From assembly GCA_947034895.1 (NCBI GenBank), contig OX344762.1:7445501-7509500 (forward strand): a stretch of 64,000 bases of DNA, in the 5' to 3' direction. This DNA comes from Rhytidiadelphus loreus (Eukaryota; Streptophyta; Bryopsida; Hypnales; Hylocomiaceae). Positions 12,856 through 23,964 of this stretch are shown here, one piece after another (position 1 is the first letter of the stretch; the number at the start of each line of letters is the position of its first letter). Position numbers and translations under genes: made by a program. Under the pieces are notes generated by a model. That model ran no database searches and was not told the origin of the DNA. It saw nothing but the letters and a program-made list of their open reading frames with translations.

Positions 12856-15363
12856 ATGTCTGTTGACAATGGCAGCCCGGCGGTCCACAGGCGAGGCTAC
12901 AGGCCTCCTGGAGGAGAGTCTACAGTCCAACTCACTTGGTCGGAGGTTCCCGATGTTCCACGCACTCCAAATCCAGTGCGTTACAATGCCACTAATGACA
13001 GCCATGGGTTCATTGCGGCTTGCGAAGAAAGTCCTCTTTCTAAACCAATTATCCGCATGCACCAGGTGCGGTTCTAACTGGAACCTTCCTCATGTTCCGT
13101 AAGCTTGTGATGGATAAAGTTTGTGCTATCGTTTTCTGTGCTGTTAATGGCGGTCGTGTAAAGTTTCCGAACAGTTTCTTCCGCTGACGTTTTAGTCACA
13201 TTGAAGTGATAACTGTGATGGTGACCTATCAACATTTACTCCAATATTGATCCAACACAATACATTATGAGCTGTTTGTAAGTCTTCTTCTTAGTTGGGT
13301 TTCGAGTTCCTGATGTTAGTTTGGTTCTGTGAAATACAGCCTGCAGGTGGATTGAGCACGATAAAATTTGGTGAGCAAATGTCAGCCGAAGAAGCCGAAG
13401 CTCTACTGAAGAGGTATCCTCCTTGTGAGACTCTTTTGCTTTGAATGCATCTTTAAGAGCGAAGTTGAAGCCTGAACTGTTTTATGAGTTATGGATTTCA
13501 CCTATCTATAGCGATTGGAGATACTGGCTGATCTCGATATAATATCTCTTTACAGCCGGCCTCCTTCAGACTTGAAGAGAAGAGAGATGCATGGAAGTGG
13601 CATTTTCAATGGAACTGGCGCTGGAAATGGTGAGGGCAATGGTGCAGACAGAACGGCAGTGCGCATGCACCAGGTGAGCTTTTCTCCTTGCCTCATATCG
13701 TAGCGAGTGACCAATCAATCATTATCACATTTCTGGAGCCTCTTCCAATTATATAAATATAAGGTTATTGAAACGTTAGCTACTGTGATTAGTGAGAGGA
13801 CAGTCATAACATTCTTCACCTTCGTGGGGGGGTCCCTTTTGCCTCCCTGACATGCGGGGGTTACCCCCGCGCAGGCAGATGTCCCAAGGTATCCCGAAAG
13901 AGATCCCTCTCTTTCCAGGATCCAAGGGGGGGGCTCTGGACAAGTCAGTTAATAATGTTATGGCACGCGTCCATATTATATGTGTAGCTGTGAGCGTCAT
14001 AGATATTATTCTGTTCAACGTGTTCTCTCTGCAAACCAGAACGAGAACAACTGCTTACCAACTTGTCAGTCAATAGACCTGTACATCATGGTTCTTAACT
14101 CCCAGACCAGATTACTAGTGAGCACCTGTACGTACTAGAGAACTCTAAAAAGCTTCCAACTATTTCACTACATAATGATCCACTTATAAAAGAATCATTG
14201 ATCCATGTGGTACTTTAGAAACAAATCTTTATAACCATCAGGAAGTCGTGTTAGTCTGGCGCTGAGGTGATTCAATGATGCCCTTTCATGATACAGTGGC
14301 GGACAGAATTCAGATCAACATAAATCCAATCGATGAAGTTCTTTCATACGCAGGAATTTCTTCGTGGCTTTTTCGTAGTACTCATCCTACGCTTCCGAGC
14401 AGTAGCCACTGCCAAGTGGAATATGCAAGACTCCACCTAATGTTAAAAGGATGGGAGCGATTTCCTACAGCCTTACCAGCGTAACCTCAATGTAGATTTT
14501 CGTTCAGTGGTCTACCATCTCTACACTGGATTATCGGTATCAAAAACTTCAGCATCAGAGTTGGTTAAAAGCTACAGAATGGTGTCAGAGTTGCTCATGA
14601 GCATGTCCTGTTTGTGGTCTCCAGCCAGCTGGTGGAGTAAGCCAAATATCTTTTGGAGGTGAAGAAAGTGCATCACCAAAGAAGCCAGTCACTATCCCAG
14701 AGGTGGCAAAGCAGAAAGAGCTCAGTGGCACTCAGGAGACAACAGATGATATCCATGCCGGACGAGCTCAGTTTTCAAACGCCAAGGCCAAAGAATTGGT
14801 GGGCAGCAACATCTTTGGACCCCCTCCCCCAGACGCTCCTATGAACAGTCGATCCTCTGAAATGAGGGAAGAATCGAAGTCAAGCGATCAACCACAACCA
14901 CGAAATTTGCACACCTCTGTTAAAATTTCCAATGTAAGCTTCAAAGCCTTTCTGTGTTCGCTTGAGATGGTTCAATGTAACAATTTGACTCTCGAGGTGA
15001 GTACCCTGGTGGTGTAGGACAATTTGTAAATTGAGTATTCACACTATATCTAATCAAGGATTCAAATTACTATTGCAGCCGGCAGGAGGGCAGAGTCAGA
15101 TTTCCTTTGGCGCAGATGAAGAAATTGACGCTATTACTCACAAACTATCAGGGCTGAAGAGTGCTGAACTTTCTGGACATGATATTTTCAGCGACGACAA
15201 CAACGTAAGCAGCGATAAGTCCCAGCATCACCATCTGAGCCAGGCAAAGCTCAAGGAGATCACTGGCCATGACATCTTCTCGGATGACAAGCCTAGATCC
15301 CGGGATGTACTTGGTGGCATCAAGCAACCACCTGGCGGTGTTAGCTCCATTGCTCTTGTTTAG
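12856..15363 (+). CDS. DUF4057 family protein (plant HN1/Jupiter-like), five exons
   Basis: Exons are 12856-13065, 13340-13413, 13556-13673, 14625-14933 and 15079-15363. All four introns are GT-AG and the 996-nt sum gives 331 residues. DUF4057 proteins are a plant family related to the HN1/Jupiter microtubule-associated group; their biochemical role is poorly known. The N-terminus has the family's typical PPGG start, then VRYNATNDSHGF and ESPLSKPI. The PPGG/PAGG-x-S-x-(I/V) motif occurs five times, near residues 17, 71, 135, 238 and at the C-terminus. Exons 2, 4 and 5 begin exactly at the PAGG codon, and exons 1 and 3 both end in RMHQ. SGIF, GSNIF and GHDIF 'IF' motifs recur between them. The protein is otherwise Ser/Lys-rich and probably disordered. 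The family assignment is confident; any microtubule role is inference from HN1/Jupiter. Confidence 0.9.
13776..13960. other. GC-rich insert with perfect hairpin inside intron 3 of the DUF4057 gene
   Basis: The third intron (13674-14624) is far longer than its neighbours and contains a GC-rich block unlike the rest of it. Positions 13854-13870 form a perfect 8-bp inverted repeat with a one-base centre (GCGGGGGT-t-ACCCCCGC), and G-runs lie at 13826 and 13925. It may be a small insertion or a structured intronic element. I recognise no known RNA family. Confidence 0.4.
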
Positions 15364-17700
15364 AGGTCTACTCCACTGTCTGCGTGTGTCTGTCTGGGTC
15401 ATCACGGCTTGCATGGTGGTGATACACGGTTGTGAATCATCTCTACCTGATGAGGGTGTCGAGTAGGTGTAGCAGGAAGGCAAGGGTCACCTTCAAATTG
15501 CAAGCTTCTTGCAGGATTGGCTGAGAGCTCACTCTGCCTTGAGCTGGACTAGGCATTTTGTAATTATTGTTCTCTTCTGTGCTTTCAATCCCCATTCATC
15601 CATCACGTGCTTCAGCTTTTACAGAACTCTTTTGAGGTCGTGATTCACTGCACATGGTGTGCCGTACATGCCAATTGGTATATCATGTGCGTTAATTGTT
15701 TTCAAGTTTGGCCACAATTACTCTTGTTGGTACTCATACATTTCTTTTTGACAGTATTGTACGTCCCTCCGTACTCGTTTGTATCTGCTGATAGCTTGCT
15801 GTCGTCATTTCTTAATTCTAACAGAGGGTTACTGTAATATCTGAGTAGCTACACGTCCCTAACTCAAATCTTAAGCTCTGTTGTAATGTGCAGTGAACCC
15901 TACGATTTTGAACTCACGTAGTCTTCTAATTGATTTCTACGGGGGGGTTCACTTTCAATGGGCCAAGTTATCAGTCTCAGTGCTAAATTCAACGTTGTTA
16001 ATGACGCCAACACATTTTTCGATGCTTCAACTTGGAACAACAATCTCGTCTTCAGTGCCATATCATCAATCTCACTTGGTTACTGAACCATCTAACGTAA
16101 GTTAAACTCAAAGATTGTCAATGCATGTAAGTTATTGGTCCCACGTGGAAGCTGCTTCAACCCGGAGTGATAATTAAAACCCAAGTTTTTAGAAAACCCG
16201 AACTTAATCTCACTTGGTAGTTGCCTCAGTAACCCTGGGGTGGCCACTTGGAATAAATGTCATTTGGTTATTAGACATGATGCATTTACTAAAAAACGTG
16301 ATAACTAAATTGTCACATATACTACAAGATGTGAGGAGCATTAAAAAATGCATAAGAGTATGTGTAATTTATTACATTTTGACGTCACCATGTACTTCTC
16401 ACAAGCATATGAAAAAAAAACTTAGTATGCTCTAAAAGTGCCCCTATTTTTAGATGGAGAATGGAGATGGGGTGATCCTTAAATGGATCACTGAAGCAAT
16501 TGAATGCAATGACAAAAAAAAAAATTCTATTGCAAGAGCCAATCATTGTCTTTGATTTCTGCACATCTCTTTACAAGTTGCAAGTGGACGGATTTTGGGA
16601 GACCTATAGACACAAATAGGTGCCTATGCCCTAAATCTTTGAAAATTTATAAGTAATTCAAAAATCCTTGGAAAAATACAAAACCACTTATATTAGGTTC
16701 CACATTTATTTTTCTTTCTTTGAAAAATTACCTAAAAATAATTTTATCCACAAAAGCCTATAAAAAAGGCAGACCAGCCCTTAAATGGTTACTTTTAGAG
16801 CATACTGCCTTATTAATAAGATTAGGAGAACCACTAAAGGATGTCCTAAAAGTGATTGTGCTCTTCAAATTGTCTTTTGTAAATAGCTCTAATATGATTA
16901 TTGTAGAATTCAAATGTTACATTTTGAATTTACTTCATGTGAAGGTAGCATGATCCACTAACTTTGGGGGCTTTTTTACATATTTAGATACATTACACTC
17001 TCTACATAGTGTCAAAGCAAAAGCAAATTGTTGTCCCTGGGAGAACTACTCTCATTCATTTGGATACAAATGTGGTTTAGAAATATCCCTTTATGGTTTT
17101 GATGATTCTATAAATTTTTGTCCATTTGGATGTTAATGTGATTTAAAAATATCCCTTTATAGTTTTGATGATTATATAAATTCTTATCCATTTAGATGCT
17201 AGTGTTGTTTTGTTAATTCCCTATAACATTGCAAATATTATACAAATTCTCATCCTTGATTTGGATGCTAATGTGGTATTGTTGATTCCTTACATTGTGT
17301 TTGCAATGATATACAAAAGTGTCTCTCAAGATTGAGGAATAATGAATGAACCTTTATCATGTGTACAAATCACATGGATGGTGCACAATTCACAATTAGA
17401 TGAAAAGTTGGAAGGATAACGTATCATATTTGAAAAATGTTTTGTAATCAAAATGCAATGAATGTGCTAAAAAAGATTGGATACTAAATCTCTAACAATT
17501 GATTAAAGAATGGAAAAGTAACAAATTTGACTATATAGAGAAACACTATAAAGACGCTACCTTAGAGGTCTAACTAATTCACAAAATTTCAACACGATTC
17601 AAAAAGGTTGCATGAGGGGGGGGGGTGACATAAGTATATTGAACAACACACTGCGAGGGTTTCCGTCAAGTAGAGAGGCTAATTTCACACCAGATAAACC
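15364..17700. other. 3' flank of the DUF4057 gene, then AT-rich intergenic DNA
   Basis: The first 500 bases probably contain the 3' untranslated region, but I cannot fix the polyadenylation site. Beyond about 16100 the DNA is AT-rich with imperfect repeats; a motif around 'gttttgatgatt(c/a)ta' recurs near 17097 and 17163. No gene seen. Confidence 0.45.
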
Positions 17701-17780
17701 ACCTTGTCACCGCGAAGGATCGAACTTGCAACCATGCCATTTGGTTTGGGTACCTTTCTACCATCATCTGGTAGTTTAGG
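17700..17780 (-). mobile_element. Possible tRNA-derived SINE fragment (A-box and B-box-like)
   Basis: On the minus strand, TGGTAGAAAGG at 17763-17753 fits the pol III A-box consensus TRGYNNANNNG. GTTCGATCC at 17725-17717 fits the B-box consensus GWTCRANNC. About 27 bases separate them, somewhat shorter than in a tRNA. The surrounding block is GC-richer than its flanks and a G10 run lies at about 17617-17626. I could not fold a cloverleaf, so this is not a tRNA gene. A SINE remnant is the best reading, and chance matches remain possible. Confidence 0.3.
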
Positions 17781-19600
17781 GTCATCTTAGACCATGAACG
17801 GGGGCTTTGATGGGCTATGGAGTAGGGTGGCAAAGAGGAACTGAGGGGGCAAAGCAAAATAACCTTGAGGGAGCAAGATGAGGCTCCAAAGTAGATACTC
17901 TTGTAACATAAAACAAGTGATCTTTAATAAGTCTTATTGATTGGATAAAAGATGTATGATAAATATTAAATAAACCCTCCATCCCAAAATGATTGTCTAC
18001 AATCTTATTGAGATTTTTTTTATACCAATTTCATTGATCATGTTGTAAAAAATAAATTAACAAAGGTTCTAAATTTCATATCACTAGAATCAATGAAGAA
18101 CAATGCATGTGTTCATTGCAACTTAAATAAAATTAGCGACAAGGAAGTCTCCATATGACCTTCTCAAAACAACCTTAAAAAACAACATTCAAAGTGGACA
18201 ATTATTTTGGGATAGAAAGAGTACATATTGTATATTAGTATTAATATAGGATAATATCACATCATATTGTATTATATTATACTATTTCACACCATATTAT
18301 ACAATAAAATATTGATTCTATAATTTTAACTAGGTTCACCACTTTTATAAAAAATTCATTAAAAAAGTATAATAAGTAATAATCTTTTGCTAATTTCAAA
18401 GTTAAAAAAAAGGATGGTTATAAAAGTACAATGTGTTTGTGGAGGCTAAGGATGTAAGGAATTAGGTTCAATGCAACTTGCCAAAGAGGGAGGTACAACA
18501 ACCATGAAGATCTAAAATTTACATATCCATTTAACTTTTAATATTACTATTGTTGTGGCTTCAATTGGAAATTTGCACAAGCCAACATCCATGTGAGCTC
18601 TAGCCATGAAAGCCCAAGTAGGAATATAGAGATGGCAAAGAAGGTCATCTTTCCTATCATGCCAAATTAACACCATATTGTCAATGATAGAACAAGAAAA
18701 TATATAAATAAATGGAAAATAAGACTTTATCAACTATAGATGATAGAATTACCATAAATCAACAAGTCTATTATCAATGGCTCTATTTGAATTTCTAATG
18801 GAGATAAGAAACAATGCCATTGACTATTTGCTTCTCTACAAATTGAACAACCCCCTTCTTTCATCAAGTCTCACCTTAATATCTAAATCATGAGACTAAA
18901 TTTGTCACAAGGATGTTAGTGGGTCCCATTATTTTCATTTTGGAGCAAGGATTGAAACAAACATTGTATTCCTAAAGAGATAATTCATAAAATGACCAAA
19001 AATTGAATTTGTACAGATCTTCCCAAACTTTCATTTGTCCCTAAAGGAACTTAAGCTCTTTAGGTATTAAACAACAACCTACATACTGCAAAAAGAAAAC
19101 TTCACATTTCAATGGAAGAAAGCCATTAGAGCAAAATTCGGGTCTCTACATGCCTAGTACTTTTGCCATAGAAATGAATTGTTTGATATTTGCAAAAGCC
19201 TTAATTCCCAACAAATAGTCATTTTCAGAAGTTGCCATCAATTCTGTGGGCCAATGGGAACAAGGCGGCATAGGCCGAGTTGGCAATAGAGAGGCAGAGT
19301 ACCGTTGAGTTGGCAACAACCGTGTGTACCTCAACACTGCCCGTACTGAACATGTCTAATTGAATAGTGTATTTTGGCAACTATTTTATTATAACCTACA
19401 AGTACCAAATGACTTAGGATGTAAGTGTAGACATGGATTTAGGAGTTGGGATTTAGAATCCACCATCTAAAATTATTGTACTCGCACTGTACACACTAGT
19501 TGACGATCGTGGGGGAATGTGAACTGAAAGTGGTCAACATCTAGATGCTCGCAAGGAACACATTGTACAGTTCGTTGGAATTGTTTCCCGCCAAGTGAGG
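17781..19600. other. AT-rich intergenic DNA, no gene seen
   Basis: No supported gene. Composition is AT-rich until about 19140, then becomes more balanced approaching the next gene. Short open frames on the minus strand (for example 18512-18733) have no recognisable content. Confidence 0.45.
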
Positions 19601-19710
19601 TGGCTCATTGACATTGCCACAGATATCGCGGGAGTTTAGGCTCATTCACATTGCTGCATTTACTGCGGGAGTTTGGTTCATTCATGTTGCCAACGTCCAG
19701 TGCCGGAACT
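19600..19710. repeat. Degenerate about 36-bp tandem repeat before the transposase-like gene
   Basis: Two clear copies start at 19628 and 19665 ('gcgggagttt...ttcattca...ttgc'). A weaker third precedes them near 19600 ('ggctcattgacattgcc'). The array lies immediately upstream of the ATG at 19728 and could belong to the leader or promoter of that gene. Confidence 0.6.
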
Positions 19711-19727
19711 TTAATCTAGTTCCAGAG

Positions 19728-22700
19728 ATGGCACTTCAGGATGTTACAAACAAGGAGAAGGGTAGTTCCTACACGACATCTGTAGCTCTTCATAATAGAT
19801 TTGCACCTATTGTGAAGAAAGGCATTCGAGTGGACCAACAACTTTCTAAATCTGAGTTTCCAGCGTTTAGAGCGTTAGGTGCCACCAACATGGATTTGTG
19901 GTTGGATGGCAATCTCTACCCACCGGATCCAGTTACTAGGAAGCCACCGCAATTTCAAACATTAAAGACTTACATAGAGTTCCTTTGTCACGGTGAATCT
20001 GGATTTTTAGGATACACTAACCACCTTCTTAGCACTAACGATGCAATGAAAGGCTTGGAACAGGAATTAGAAAAGACACGAGTGGACTGTCTTCTTGAAA
20101 AAGTAGTATTGCAAAATTCAATTGCAAAGCATGTGGCTGATCTTGATGCTGTTAACAGTATTTGGGCTGAGCGTGAAAAGGACCTTTTTACTACTAGCAG
20201 AGAAGAGATTGTTGAAATCCAGAGTGAATTGGAATCTCTGAAGGCTCGATGTACAACACTTGAACAAGAGTTGGAGAGGAATGAGGTTAGTTACAAGAGC
20301 AACCTTGTGATTCTCCAACAAGAGCATCAAGAAGCTACTGATCAACATCAGCAACAACTTGAGTCCAGAATGTTGCAGGCAGTCGAAGAGTTGGTGCGAG
20401 TGCATGAAGTACACCATGAAGAGCTTGCATGTGGGAACAAGAACTTGCGGAAGTCAGGAAGGCGTTGTGGAAGTTAAAGAAGAAAATGGAGAGGATGGTG
20501 AGTACTCCACTAGGCGCACAACTAAGAGCAAGCAAGGGTTTGTCTGAATTATCCAAGACTGGTGGTGCTGCAAGAGCTTGTGTAGCAAAAATTAGAAGCT
20601 TGTTGCAACCCCGAGTTGTTCAGTCTATACAAGACGGAAACAAGAGTGGAGGCGGTAAGAAGTACTTGTGTGGCGACAGGGATACACAAGAGGGGACAGG
20701 CGATGCCATTGGGCGATTACTTTCGCAAGGAGAGACAGTGGCCTTGGTATCAAATCCTAATAATACTTTTGTTGCAACTCGAATGGCCAACTACTACCTT
20801 GACAAAATTGGTAAGGACTTGGATACAGAAGCGATACTGGCAGCATGTGACATGACAGGAGTGTTACAGAAAGGATATGGCGAGATCTACAAGACAATAA
20901 AAGGGAGAGTGCAGCTTGTTGACAACCGCTTGAAGCCAACATTCCTCCCGAATCCGCACAAGGTTTGGGCTTACTCACCCTAGTTCATCAGTTCAATCTC
21001 CACTGTTTGTGTCTCCAAACACTAGATGCATGAGACAAATTTGTACACGATGCTTAGTTAATCTAGGACAATCAATACATGATATATGCAGTTTAAGGTT
21101 TAGGAATTCTGCACTTAGCGCATGCTGTGGAGTTGTGGTTTAGAGACCTATGCTGAACGTGTTGGAAACAAGTTGCTTTAGTTCAATCTCTAGACAATGC
21201 TGAACAATAGAACAAGAACAATCCTCAATAGTTTGATAGGGGGGCAATGCATAGACGACACATGCGGTTTGTGTATATATTGACGAAATATGCAATACGT
21301 TCATCAAGTCAAGTTGTTGCGAACTGAACTCAATTCAAAATTGAAGGATCTTGTTGGTGACTATTATCACATTGACAGTACGTTGGAGATGGTGGCACAA
21401 GCTCCAGTGACCAATGCCAAAGGAAGGAAGAAGAAATCTGAGATAACACGAATCGTCTTGACATCAAAGAACAGCTTGTTTGTTGACATCGAAGTCGTGC
21501 AGAGGACTATGGTGAAGCTATACGGTTTCACCACCGAAGGTGACTACTTCATCCTAGAGTACATTTCTAAGTCATGTTTCCAATAGTCAGAGGACCGCTA
21601 GAACTCTCTCATATACCTTGACATTTGCATAAACTTAACTCATTGAAAATCATGGTGCTTGGATGTGCAGAAGTTGGGGACCACCCATTGGTTTTTGTGT
21701 TGAAGATGGACGAAGCAGAGATTGTGCATGGGAGGAAGTTTGAAAGGGTCAGTTTGACGCTTATGAACCGTGCCTTGGACACTAGCATTCTAAAAACCGA
21801 TGATAGGTATTTTTCAGTTCAATCTGAAACTGAAATATGGCCTATTGCCTGCTTTGAGGTTGCTAAGGAGTCACATGAGGTCCTCCAGTGGGTGTTTAAA
21901 CAGACACAGTTTCCAGCATTGATTAAGGCACAAGAGGGGGGGCAACTATTATATGTTGACGGTATTGGCAACTTCAAAGTACAGTGGCATTTGTCTGCGG
22001 ATATGAAGACCATCAAATGCCTGTACGGATTGAAGCATGGAGCCAATGCCATTCATTCTTGCATCTATTGTAACCAAGCGCGGACAAAGCCAGTGGTGGG
22101 AACATCGGCAAGTGCTACTTCAGAGGCTAGGAGAAGAAAGCATACGTGGCATGGAGGTCTATTTGCTGGTAATGTCCTCTCGAAACCAGTATCCATTGAA
22201 GAAGAATCTCGATGGAAACCTATTTTGCCCATCCCACTTGAGAGGGTGCATATTTGTACACTACATGCCTTAACAAGGATGATGGAGAAAATCCTTCACT
22301 TGCACTTCATGTTCATTTGGAACATGGAGAATGAGGCCCGTCAACAGGTTGCTATAGAAAATATGGAGAGGGCGTTGTCAGCAGCCGGGCTTCATGGTGG
22401 CAACGTGCGCATAATGAAGGACACAGTGCTCAGTCGTGCTTCCAACAGTGTCCCTATCAAACCCTCCCTCAGTGGCGTGACTGCTGGTAGGATGTTCCAA
22501 CCATCCACTTGGTCAGGGCAAGATCGAGTTTGGAAGGACATCTTGCGCTCAGAAAACAACACATTCAATCAAGGTAGGCAATATCTTGAACGAGTAGAAA
22601 TGTGGAAAGCGTTGGAAACAATATATCCATATTTGGTCGGTTTGTCTTTGGATCAAGAGCAAATTGACACTTTCAAGGGCAAGATTGAGACTTGGGGGCG

Positions 22701-23358
22701 CCTTTATGTTAAGTGCTTTGGAGAAGACCATGTCACTCATTATATGGTAAGTTCTGAACATGCATGGTAACTCTTTTTTAGGGTGATGTTGGAATTAAAA
22801 TGGAAGTTATGCTTTCTATGGTTTAGTGTTTACTGTTGCGTATTGCTAAAGTAACTAAACTGTTTCGGAATGATTCAGATGTAGGGTGCCATTTTCTTAA
22901 GGATGTGTGACTAATTTGGGTCATTTTTGTCTTTGAAGCATAACCTTGTGCGGCATGGTCCATGGTATGTGCAAACATATGGGAGCCTTGCTGTTTGGAA
23001 CAACCAAGGGATGGAAAAATCCCATCATGCAGCGAAGGCGGCTAATCAACATCACACTCAGCATGGTGGCACCAAAGATAGAACAAGTGCCATCGTGCAA
23101 CAATATCAACATTGGTACAAAAACATTCAACATAGATTTGCAAAGAAGGTGGACTTGCTAGAATCGAGGAACATCAAGACAGTGCACAATGACCCTACAA
23201 TGGCTGCCCAGTTGCAGAAGAAGAGGATGGCCTATGGTACATCAAACGGGCTGGATGCAGCTAGAAGGTGGAGGGAGAATAGAACACGAAAAGGGAGAGC
23301 TTGGGTGAGAGTTGCAACAGAGGAGGGTGTTGAAGACAATGACATGAACAGCCTCTAG
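19728..23358 (+). CDS. Coiled-coil plus DDE-type transposase-like protein, probable frameshift
   Basis: Probably one gene. Frame 1 runs 19728-20477 and is heptad-rich coiled coil from about residue 104. The coil continues in another frame from 20420 to a phase-0 donor at 20962, so a frameshift or a missed small intron lies near 20420-20477. Later exons are 21314-21539, 21671-22746 and 22939-23358, with consistent phases. The last three exons resemble a transposase-like family that I know from animal genomes but cannot name. Matching marks are an early Asp (KMDEAEI, codon 21709), LSADMKTIKCLYGLKHG with Asp at 22000, a CIYC knuckle at 22060-22071, IPLERVHICTLHALTRMM, and HNLVRHGPW then GMEKSHH with Glu at 23014. 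D, D and E would form an RNase H-like catalytic triad; this is inference. Alternatively, 19728-20983 and 21290-23358 (581 residues) are separate genes. A strong GTGAGT at 20495 might start an extra intron. Confidence 0.6.
22786..22804 (+). repeat. 19-bp exact repeat, copy 1 (pairs with 33708-33726)
   Basis: The 19-mer starting 'atgttggaattaaaatgg' lies in the last intron of the transposase-like gene. It recurs exactly, in the same orientation, at 33708-33726, just beyond the other end of the island. Similarity does not extend far beyond it. Confidence 0.6.
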
Positions 23359-23964
23359 AATCGAAGTATTGAAGCAAGGTAGTTGTTGACAACGTACTCG
23401 AATTAGATGGACCATGTAGAAGCATCTGACGTGTAGGAGTTTGGACATATAAGTTATAATAGTGATGTTGAAAACACTGAATGTTAACATTATATATTCT
23501 AGAATTCAAATGTTCAAAACTATCCATTTTCACAACTGTCACTTGTGAAGAGTTGTACATGCTTATATCATTGAGCATGATAGTGCAAGTTTGAAGTAAG
23601 TTAAAACTTAAAGTATACTAGAAACACTACTTTGGACCAGTCCCCATTTGAAATCCTGCAGCATTCAGCCATTGCTAGGTTTCCTGTTGATGGAGATCTC
23701 CCTCCCCGTGTCCAATTGAAAGATTGAATTCAGAGTGTCTTGATGATGAAGCTCCATCTGAAAGTTTTCGGAAGTTGGTGCCACCTGGAGAATCCCACGA
23801 AATGTTGAAACGCATTGTTCCTGGAGAGTTCGGAGACGCTACTGCTAGAAGTTCCTGACGCTGTTGTGGATGTCCGTCTGCAGCAACCATAGCTGAAAAC
23901 GTCTCTCCTAAGTTTTCTACAATGCAATTATCAACCAATGTGACACCATCACCGAGCTCTCACG

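Noticed and set aside
17700..17780. tRNA gene on the minus strand
   Set aside because: The A- and B-box-like words are present but the T stem does not pair and no cloverleaf could be drawn.
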